From Micromonospora rifamycinica (GTDB lineage: Bacteria > Actinomycetota > Actinomycetes > Mycobacteriales > Micromonosporaceae), in the NCBI RefSeq assembly GCF_900090265.1, contig NZ_LT607752.1:6640001-6704000 (forward strand): a stretch of 64,000 nt of DNA. The letters run 5' to 3'. The notes under the pieces were generated by a model. That model was not told where the DNA came from and did no database searches. It worked only from the letters and a program-made list of their open reading frames with translations. A program made the translations under genes and the position numbers. Shown in pieces: positions 7,770 through 15,084 of the stretch; the stretch's first letter is position 1, and every line of letters starts with the position of its first letter.

Positions 7770-10073
7770 TCAGCGGGGCCAGCGCAGCGGGCCGGGCCGC
7801 ACCGACCAGAGCAGCCGCCGCCAGCGGGGGCGGGCCGCCCGCAGCGCCGTCGCGTACCCCTCGGCGAGACCCCGGGCCCGGTCGGCCTGGGCGTCGGTCA
7901 GCGTGCCCGGGGCGAAGGCCGCCTGGTTGAGCAGCCCGGCCAGCTCCGTCAGCGTCGTCTCCTCCCCGGCCCGCCCGGAGTCCTCGGCGAGTGCCCGCCC
8001 GGCCAGCTCGGCCACCTCGGTCGCGGAGAGCTGCCCGCCGACCGGCCGCCCCGACAGGCGCAGCGCGTCGGTGGTGTGCCGCCACGCGCCGCCCACCCGG
8101 GTCGCCGGATCCCCCCGGGTCAACCGGGTCCGGGTCTGCGCCCGACGGCGCCCGACCAGCACCCCCAGCACCACCCCGACCAGCAGCAACCCGGCGGCAC
8201 CGGCCCCCAGCCAAACCGGGACCGGACCGGTGCGTTCGGCGGCGACCCGGCCCGGACCGGCCACCGCCGGTGGGGTGGCCGGCAGGGTCGCGGTCGGCTC
8301 GGGCACCTCCGACGGCGGTGGACTCGGCGCGGCCGGCCGGAAGTCCTCCTCCACCGGGCGGGGCGCGCTGTCCGGCCGGGGCAGCGGGTCGAACGGCACC
8401 CACCCCACCCCGGTGAAGAGCACCTCCGGCCAGGCGTAGGCGTCGGCGGCCCGGACCGGCCCGTCCCCCCGGGCGGTGAACCCCACCACCACCCGGGTCG
8501 GCAGGCCGGTCAACCGGCCCAGCACCGCGAAGGCGGCGGCGAACTGCTCCGAGGTGCCCCGCTGACCGCCGCCGTTACGCGGCCCGAACAGGAAGAACTC
8601 CAGATTCGGGTACGCGTGCCCGCTCGGCGCGTCCGCCACCAGCCGGTAGTGCTCGGCGAGGAACTGCTCCACCGCCGCCGCCCGCGCGTACGGGGCGCCG
8701 TTGTCCTCGGCGAGCTGGGCGGCGAGCCGGCGCAGCGGCTCCGGTACCCCGTCGGCCACCCGCAGCACCCGGGCCACCTGCGCACCGGCCGGCACGTCGG
8801 CGGTGCCGAGCAGGTTCGCGTCCGGCCGCTCCCGCGCCGAGGTGACCGAGTACGTCAACCCCGGCACCAGCCCCTCCGGCCGGATCAGCGTCCCGCTCTG
8901 CGGGTCGTACGCCACCCGGGCGCCGTCGACCGTACGGGGGGTGGCCACCGCCGGGAGCAGTCGACCGGTCAACCCGGCCACGGTGATCTCCTGCCGGACG
9001 GTGTCCACCGTCCCGGTGCCCGGTTCCCCGGCCGGGAGCACCCGACCGGCGGTGCGGTAGGTCGCCCCCACCCGCCAGGTGACCCCGTCGTAGTCGCTGA
9101 GCACCGCCAGCCGGATCGTGGTCGGCCCGTCCGCCGGGGGGCGGGTCGACACGTCCAGCAGCTTCTGCTGCGGTTCCAGCGCCCACCCGGAGATCCGGAT
9201 CAGCGGGTTCTCGTCCAGCGACTCCACCCGGGGCGGCGGCACGTAGCGACGCGGGTCCACCGGCCGCTCGTCGACCCGTCCGGCGAGGGCCGGGCCGAGC
9301 AGGGCGGCCGCCGCCACCACCAGCGCCACCCCGGCGGCGGAGACCGTGGCGGCCCGGAGCCGGACGGCGGCCCGCAGGGCCGGGGCCAGCCCGGCGGCCG
9401 GGTCCGGGCCGGGGGCGCGTGCCGTGGCCAGGGCCACCGCGACCAGCCCGGCGAAGACGACCGACGCCCCGACCGCCGGTGCCGCGTTCGGGCCGACCAC
9501 GTAGACCACGGCGATGTAGAGCGCGGTGGCCGGCAGGAACCCGAGCAGCACCCGCCCGGCCCGCAACGCCACCTCGGCGCCGGCCAGCCCGGCCAGCCAG
9601 GCCGCGACCACCGGCAGCAGCACCGTGTCCGGTGCCGGCTCGACCGGGATCATCGCGGTGAGCAGCCGGGGAACCGCGTTGGCGGCGGCGTCGGCGGTCA
9701 CGTCGAGGAAGCTGCCCGGCAGGTCGGCGCTGGTCGCGGCGAGCCGCACCGACCAGCCCGTCCAGCCGAGCATGGCGGACACCGACAGGGGCGCCACCAG
9801 CCAGGACGGCAGCCGGCGGGCGGCCACGCTGACCAGCACCGCGCCCAGGGCCGCACCGCACACCAGCCGGGTCAGCAGGTCACCGGCGTACACCCGGTTG
9901 AGCACCACCCCGGTCAGGCCGATGGCGGCGACCAGCGCCGTCGGCACCACGGCGGCGCGCAGCACCCGCCCCGGCAGCCCGCCGGCCGTCCGGCCCGGAC
10001 CGCCGGCCGGGCCACTGTCGCCCGGCCCGCCGTCGCCCGTGCCGGTCCCGGCGGGCCGGTCGGTCACCGTCAC
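7770..10073 (-). CDS. TgpA-type transglutaminase-like membrane protein with degenerate active site
   Basis: About 767 aa. The N-terminal 200 residues hold six or so membrane helices (DUF3488-like), followed by a further helix, an extracytoplasmic transglutaminase-like domain, another helix (GLLLVGVVLGVLVG), and a DUF4129-like cytosolic tail. In the transglutaminase core the usual Cys before EQFA is Ser (GTSEQFA) and the usual His before AW is Tyr (DAYAWPEV), while the Asp region (WVPFDPLP) is kept. The catalytic Cys-His pair is therefore absent, and the domain probably binds rather than cleaves or cross-links. The start GTG overlaps the DUF58 stop as GTGA; GTG 10067 is an alternative. Last gene of a four-gene operon. 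Confidence 0.85.
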   Translation of the reverse strand: MTVTDRPAGTGTGDGGPGDSGPAGGPGRTAGGLPGRVLRAAVVPTALVAAIGLTGVVLNRVYAGDLLTRLVCGAALGAVLVSVAARRLPSWLVAPLSVSAMLGWTGWSVRLAATSADLPGSFLDVTADAAANAVPRLLTAMIPVEPAPDTVLLPVVAAWLAGLAGAEVALRAGRVLLGFLPATALYIAVVYVVGPNAAPAVGASVVFAGLVAVALATARAPGPDPAAGLAPALRAAVRLRAATVSAAGVALVVAAAALLGPALAGRVDERPVDPRRYVPPPRVESLDENPLIRISGWALEPQQKLLDVSTRPPADGPTTIRLAVLSDYDGVTWRVGATYRTAGRVLPAGEPGTGTVDTVRQEITVAGLTGRLLPAVATPRTVDGARVAYDPQSGTLIRPEGLVPGLTYSVTSARERPDANLLGTADVPAGAQVARVLRVADGVPEPLRRLAAQLAEDNGAPYARAAAVEQFLAEHYRLVADAPSGHAYPNLEFFLFGPRNGGGQRGTSEQFAAAFAVLGRLTGLPTRVVVGFTARGDGPVRAADAYAWPEVLFTGVGWVPFDPLPRPDSAPRPVEEDFRPAAPSPPPSEVPEPTATLPATPPAVAGPGRVAAERTGPVPVWLGAGAAGLLLVGVVLGVLVGRRRAQTRTRLTRGDPATRVGGAWRHTTDALRLSGRPVGGQLSATEVAELAGRALAEDSGRAGEETTLTELAGLLNQAAFAPGTLTDAQADRARGLAEGYATALRAARPRWRRLLWSVRPGPLRWPR

Positions 10074-11230
10074 CACCGGCGGACCGCGTCCCACGCGGCG
10101 GCGAAGGCCGCGCCGTCGGCCGCGTCGAGCACCACCGGCCCGGCCGCCGCCGGTGTCGGCCCGGCCGCCCCGAACATCCCCACCACCACCGACGGGTACG
10201 CCCCGCGCAGCGCGCCGACCCGCCCCAGGTCGTCCCGGCCGCCGGGGCCGGTGAGGAAGACCAGGGTGTCGCCGGGCCGCTCCCGGCGCAGCCGGGTCAC
10301 CGCCGCGCCCAGCACCCCGTCGGGCGGGTCACCCGGACCGGTGCCGGTCAGGGCCACCGCGGCCAGCCGGTCCAGTGCCGGGTCGGTGGCCCGGTCGTCG
10401 GCCGGGTCGACCAGTAGCAGAACCACCGGCAGGTCCTGGCGGAACGCGGCCACCACCAGCGAGGCCGCCGCCTCGCAGGCCGCCTCGAACGACCCGGCCA
10501 CCCCGTCCGCCCCGTCCGGGTGGGCGGTGGCCCGGTTGTCCAGCAGCACCACGATCCGGGGCAGGCTGGTGTCCACGTTCTCCCGCACCATCAGCTCACC
10601 CACCCGGGCGCTGGTCCGCCAGTGCACCCGGCGCAACTCGTCGCCGACCACGTACTCGCGTAACGAGTCGAAGGTGATCGACCCGTGCGGCACCCCGTCC
10701 ACCCGGCCGTCCAGGCTGCGCCCCGCCCCGGTGGGCACCGCCGTCAACGGGAACACCCGGGGATGCACCCGGATCACCGTCGCCGACCCGTACGGGCGGG
10801 TCGCGGCGCACAGGCCCAACGGGTCGCGGCGGGTCACCCGCAGCGGCCCCACCGGCAACACCCCCCGTCGACGGGTCGGCACGTCGTACCCGCAGGTGGT
10901 GTCCCGGCCGGGGCGCAGCCGCAGCAACGGCACCGGCACCGGGCGGCCCGCGCAGCGGTCCTCGGCCAGCAGGCTGGTCACCCGCAACCGGCCGGCGTTG
11001 CGGACGGTCAGGGTCATCCGGGCCGGCTCGCCCACCGCCACCCGGTCCGGGTCGGCCTCGCGGGCGACCACCAGCCGGGGACGGCGGGCCGCGCCCAGCA
11101 CCGCCTGCCCGACCGCCACCGCGCCCGCCGCCCCCAGCACGGTCAGCTCCGGGTACCCGAACCGCAGCCCGCTACCGAGCAGCGCGGTCGCGGCGACGAG
11201 CAGCCCGGTACCCCGGGTGGTGAGCCCCAT
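10070..11230 (-). CDS. DUF58 domain protein
   Basis: 386 aa. Two N-terminal hydrophobic segments are followed by the DUF58 block FDSLREYVVGDELRRVHW, the family signature, and a vWA-like fold. DUF58 proteins are genetic partners of MoxR AAA+ ATPases and are thought to take part in protein-complex assembly or cell-surface maturation. Here the gene sits between MoxR (10 bases upstream) and the TgpA-like gene (4-base overlap), the conserved actinobacterial order. Confidence 0.9.
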   Translation of the reverse strand: MGLTTRGTGLLVAATALLGSGLRFGYPELTVLGAAGAVAVGQAVLGAARRPRLVVAREADPDRVAVGEPARMTLTVRNAGRLRVTSLLAEDRCAGRPVPVPLLRLRPGRDTTCGYDVPTRRRGVLPVGPLRVTRRDPLGLCAATRPYGSATVIRVHPRVFPLTAVPTGAGRSLDGRVDGVPHGSITFDSLREYVVGDELRRVHWRTSARVGELMVRENVDTSLPRIVVLLDNRATAHPDGADGVAGSFEAACEAAASLVVAAFRQDLPVVLLLVDPADDRATDPALDRLAAVALTGTGPGDPPDGVLGAAVTRLRRERPGDTLVFLTGPGGRDDLGRVGALRGAYPSVVVGMFGAAGPTPAAAGPVVLDAADGAAFAAAWDAVRRW

Positions 11231-11240
11231 CCCGGCCCGG

Positions 11241-12278
11241 TCAGCCGTGCGCCGGGGTCGACTGGCCCGACGGCAGCGGCACCGGCACCGACGCCACCGC
11301 CTGGCGCAGCACCTCGGCGGCGGTCACCCCGCGCACCTGCGCGTCGGCGGTGAGCAGCAGCCGATGGGCGAAGACCGGCTCGACGAGCGCCTTCAGGTCC
11401 TCCGGCATGATCCATCCCCGGCCGTCGATCAGCGCGTACGCGCAGGCCGCCCGGGTCAACGCGATCACCCCACGGGGGCTGACACCCACCCGTACCTGCG
11501 GGTGCTGGCGGGTGGCCGTGGCCAGCCGGACGGCGTACCCGTAGAGGGGTTCGGCGATGTGCACCCGGCGGGCCATCCGGACCATCTCCCCGACGGTGGC
11601 CGTGTCGGTGACCGGCTGCAACGAGTCGGGGGAGCGGACCGTCGCCCCGCGCAGCACCTCCACCTCGACCGCCTCGTCCGGGTACCCCACCGACAGCTTC
11701 ACCAGGAACCTGTCCAGCTGGGCCTCGGGCAGCCGGTACGTGCCGTCCATCTCCACCGGGTTCTGGGTGGCGACCACCAGGAACGGCTGCGGCACCGGAT
11801 GCCGGACACCGTCCACCGTGACCGTCCGCTCCTCCATCACCTCCAGCAGCGCCGACTGGGTCTTGGGCGAGGCCCGGTTGATCTCGTCGGCGATGACGAT
11901 GTTGGCGAACACCGGCCCCGGATGGAACTCGAACCCCCGGGTGGCCTGGTTGAAGATCGTCACCCCGGAGACGTCCGAGGGGAGCAGGTCCGGGGTGAAC
12001 TGGATCCGCCGCCACTGTCCCTGCACCGTCGCCGCGACCGCCCGCGCCAGCGTGGTCTTTCCCACCCCCGGCACGTCCTCCAGCAGCACGTGCCCCTGGG
12101 CGAACAGGGCGGTCAACGCCAACCGGACCACCTCCGGCTTGCCCAGCACGACCGCGTTGACGTTCTCGGCCAACCGGGCGGCCAGGGCGGCGAAACCCTG
12201 GACCTCCGGCTGGCTGAGCGGTTCGGGAGTGCTGTTCACGACGGCGGAGGGCTCCTCGGCTGGGATGACGGAGGTCAA
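11241..12278 (-). CDS. MoxR-family AAA+ ATPase
   Basis: 345 aa. Walker A is DVPGVGKTTLA, Walker B is VIADEINRASPKTQ, and the sensor block is VVATQNPVEMDGTY; all three are intact. MoxR ATPases act as chaperones for vWA/DUF58 partners. The longest frame begins at a TTG that overlaps the stop of the upstream Fn3 gene as TTGA. A GTG about 16 codons in (VNSTPEP) has GAGGAG some 12 bases upstream and is an alternative start. Second gene of the operon. Confidence 0.92.
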   Translation of the reverse strand: MTSVIPAEEPSAVVNSTPEPLSQPEVQGFAALAARLAENVNAVVLGKPEVVRLALTALFAQGHVLLEDVPGVGKTTLARAVAATVQGQWRRIQFTPDLLPSDVSGVTIFNQATRGFEFHPGPVFANIVIADEINRASPKTQSALLEVMEERTVTVDGVRHPVPQPFLVVATQNPVEMDGTYRLPEAQLDRFLVKLSVGYPDEAVEVEVLRGATVRSPDSLQPVTDTATVGEMVRMARRVHIAEPLYGYAVRLATATRQHPQVRVGVSPRGVIALTRAACAYALIDGRGWIMPEDLKALVEPVFAHRLLLTADAQVRGVTAAEVLRQAVASVPVPLPSGQSTPAHG

Positions 12279-14899
12279 CAGGTGGGCAGCACGGCGATGT
12301 CGTCACCACCGGCCAGGTTGAGCCAGGCCCAGGGAATGTAGTTGCGCCCCTGGTAGTCGACCCGGACCCACCAGGTGCTCTGCTTCTGGTCGTTGTAGAT
12401 CCAGGAATCGACGTTCTCGCCCTGCCGCCGACAGTACGCCCGCAGCCGGGTGCCCGGCTTCGCCCAGCCGACCTGCTTGTCGTCGTCCTGTCGGGGCACC
12501 GAGAACACCTCGTTGCCGTTGCGACCGTCCACATCGGCGTCACAGTAGGTGCGCTGGTCGCCGTCCGGGCCGTTGACACAGGTCGCCACCCCGTACAGCG
12601 GGTCGGTGGCCTGCGCCCGGGTGGCGGTGCCCCGACCGGCGGCGTTGCTGGCCGTCACCGTCACCGTGTACGACGTGCCCGGGGTCAGGCCGGTCACCCG
12701 CAGGCTGGCACAGCCGCCCGACGCGCTCTTCCCGCCGGTGGCGGCGGTGCAGGTCGGCTCCCCGCCACCGGCGTCCACGGTGAACCGCACCGTCACCGAC
12801 GTCGCATCGGCCGACGACCCGGTCACCGTCACCCGGGGCGCCGCCACCGTACGCGCGGTGGCGGTGGCCTCCGGCCCCGGCCCGGCCTCGTTGACCGCCT
12901 TCACCCGGACCATCACGTTCTGCCCGTCGCCCAGCCCCGTCACCGTCGTGGCGGTGTCGGTCACCTCACTGGTCCGCCCGCCCACGTCGACCTGGTAACG
13001 GCTCACCGGCCGGCCGTTCGCCGCCGCCGGTGACCACTGCACCGTGATCGTGCCCGGCCGGTCGGCCACCGTGGCCGCCCGCAGCCCCGCCGGCTGGCCG
13101 GGAGCGGTGAACGGCACCACCGGGTCGCTGATCGGGGAGGCCGCCGAGGCGGCACCCCGGTCGTTGACCGCGGTCACCGTGAACGCGTACTGGGTGCCGT
13201 ACGTCAGCTCACCGGCCGGGACCACCAGCTCGGTGCGCCGCGACTCGCCCACCGGGGCGTTCGCGCCGGCCGAGGTCGCGGTCACCGCGTACCGGGCGAT
13301 GCGGTTGCCCTGCCCGTCGGCCGCCGGCCAGCGCACCAGGACCGTGCCGTCGGCGCGGGCCTGCGCGGTGACCCCGGCGGGTGGATCGGGCACCGCCGCG
13401 GTCGGGGTCACCGGGTTGCTGCGCCGGGCCGGACCGTCGCCCTTGGCGTTCACCGCGTGCACCGAGAACGTGTACGTCGAGCCGTTGGTCAGCCCGGTGA
13501 TCTCCACCGCCCGCTGGTTGGCCCCCACCTCGTGCCGCTGACCGGCACCCTCCACCACGTACCGCAGCACCGCCGCGCCGTTCGCGGCCGCCGGCCGCCA
13601 GACCACCCGGGCCCGCGCGTCACCCGCCGTCGCGGTCACCTGCCGGGGCGCACCGGGCTTACCCACCTGGGGCTTCGGCGGTGGCGGCGGTGGCGGCGGG
13701 TCCGGCGGCGGATCCCCACCCAGCACGTCGTTGGCGTACTTGTCGACGGTGCGTACCCGGTGCGCGTCGTCGACCACCCGGGCGGTGGCCGCCCCCGGGG
13801 CGTTGATGAACAGGTGGTTCTCCCGCACCTCCAGCTCCCACGGGCCGGTGGCCCGGCCGGGCCGGATCGTCTCCACCAGCTGCCCGGCGGCGTCGAACGC
13901 GTAGACCGTGCCGGTCACCCCGTCGGCGCAGTAGAACCGGCCGGCCCAGGCGACCGCCGGCCCGACCCGGTCACCGCCGCCCGGCACCACGAACCGGGCG
14001 ACCACCCGGCCGTCGTCCACGGCGAGCACCCGGCGGTCCCCGCCGATCGTCACCGGCACCACCGGGCCGCTCGTCCGCGCCGGCAGCGCGCCGCCGGCCG
14101 TCGCGCCGAGCGCGGTACGCCGGACCTGCCCGGACCGGACCGTCACCAGCGTGCCCGTGGTGCGGTCCAGCACCGCCACCCCGTCGTCCAGGGTGGACAA
14201 CACCAGCTCGTGGTTCGGCTCGGCCACCGGACGGGTCTCGACCCGTTGCGGCCCCCGCCCCCCGGCCGCCCCCGACACCGGCCCGGACGGCAGGGCGGCG
14301 GCGGTGACCGCAGCGACGGTCCCCTCCGTCGGCACCGCGATCCACAACCGACCCCGACCGTCGAACGCACCGGCCGTGATGCCCGGCGGGAAGAGCACCG
14401 GATCACCCACCGGCACCAGCGAGCGGGGGTCGAGCTGCCGCACCACCCCGCGCACCGCGTCCACCACGAACGCGGCGTCGTCGTGCAGCACCACGTTGAC
14501 CCCGAGGCCCGGCGTGGTGGGGGTGGTCGCGGTGATCTGCAGGGTGGCCAGGTCGAGCGCGCTCACCTGACCGGTCTCCAGGTCCCGTAGGACCAGCAGC
14601 CGGTCGGTCTGGGTGACCTGCACCGGGTGCTGCCGGGCGCCGGGGACCTCCTTGCGGGTGTCCACCCGGGCGGTGATCCCGTTGACCCGGGCCAGCTCGC
14701 TGCGGGTGCTGCTCCACAGCCAACTGCTGGCGTCGAAGCTGGCCAGCGCGTCCTCGGCGGCACCCCGACCGAGCAGGGTGAGCCCCAGCGCGGCCACCAG
14801 CGCGGTCACCGTGCCGACCGTGACCAGCCCGCCCCGTAACCGGGACCGCCGACGGGACGCGCCGACACCGGTCTTCGCGGCATCGTCGATGCTGGCCAC
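12275..14899 (-). CDS. Membrane-anchored extracellular protein with propeller-like region and four Fn3 domains
   Basis: 874 aa. One N-terminal membrane helix (residues about 25-45) is followed by a 340-residue beta-rich segment with repeated LDLAT/LDPRS-type strands, probably a propeller. A Pro-rich linker near residue 400 leads into four fibronectin type III domains to about residue 770, and a C-terminal Cys-containing SH3-like segment. GTG 14899 has GGAGGG nine bases upstream. It heads the operon with MoxR, DUF58 and TgpA-like genes, so those three may assemble or monitor this surface protein (inference). Ligand unknown. Confidence 0.82.
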   Translation of the reverse strand: MASIDDAAKTGVGASRRRSRLRGGLVTVGTVTALVAALGLTLLGRGAAEDALASFDASSWLWSSTRSELARVNGITARVDTRKEVPGARQHPVQVTQTDRLLVLRDLETGQVSALDLATLQITATTPTTPGLGVNVVLHDDAAFVVDAVRGVVRQLDPRSLVPVGDPVLFPPGITAGAFDGRGRLWIAVPTEGTVAAVTAAALPSGPVSGAAGGRGPQRVETRPVAEPNHELVLSTLDDGVAVLDRTTGTLVTVRSGQVRRTALGATAGGALPARTSGPVVPVTIGGDRRVLAVDDGRVVARFVVPGGGDRVGPAVAWAGRFYCADGVTGTVYAFDAAGQLVETIRPGRATGPWELEVRENHLFINAPGAATARVVDDAHRVRTVDKYANDVLGGDPPPDPPPPPPPPKPQVGKPGAPRQVTATAGDARARVVWRPAAANGAAVLRYVVEGAGQRHEVGANQRAVEITGLTNGSTYTFSVHAVNAKGDGPARRSNPVTPTAAVPDPPAGVTAQARADGTVLVRWPAADGQGNRIARYAVTATSAGANAPVGESRRTELVVPAGELTYGTQYAFTVTAVNDRGAASAASPISDPVVPFTAPGQPAGLRAATVADRPGTITVQWSPAAANGRPVSRYQVDVGGRTSEVTDTATTVTGLGDGQNVMVRVKAVNEAGPGPEATATARTVAAPRVTVTGSSADATSVTVRFTVDAGGGEPTCTAATGGKSASGGCASLRVTGLTPGTSYTVTVTASNAAGRGTATRAQATDPLYGVATCVNGPDGDQRTYCDADVDGRNGNEVFSVPRQDDDKQVGWAKPGTRLRAYCRRQGENVDSWIYNDQKQSTWWVRVDYQGRNYIPWAWLNLAGGDDIAVLPTC

Positions 14900-15084
14900 A
14901 GCGGCTCGCCCTCCGTCCGGTGGCCGGGCGGCAGGCCGGGTGCCGGCCGTCCTGCCCTGAACCGTGGGACATCATATGGGCCGTCCCGGGACGAGGAAAC
15001 CCGCACCGTTCCGAATCGGACACCCAGCGTGCCGGAGCCAGCCCGCTCCCCGCACCGTCGCGGTGCCGGTCGGCGTCGACCCGG

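Noticed and set aside
7743..12341. A 1532-codon open frame on the plus strand
   Set aside because: It lies antisense to the TgpA, DUF58 and MoxR genes, which all have clear domain motifs; its translation is Arg/Gly/Pro/His-rich with no domains, as expected from GC-rich antisense DNA.
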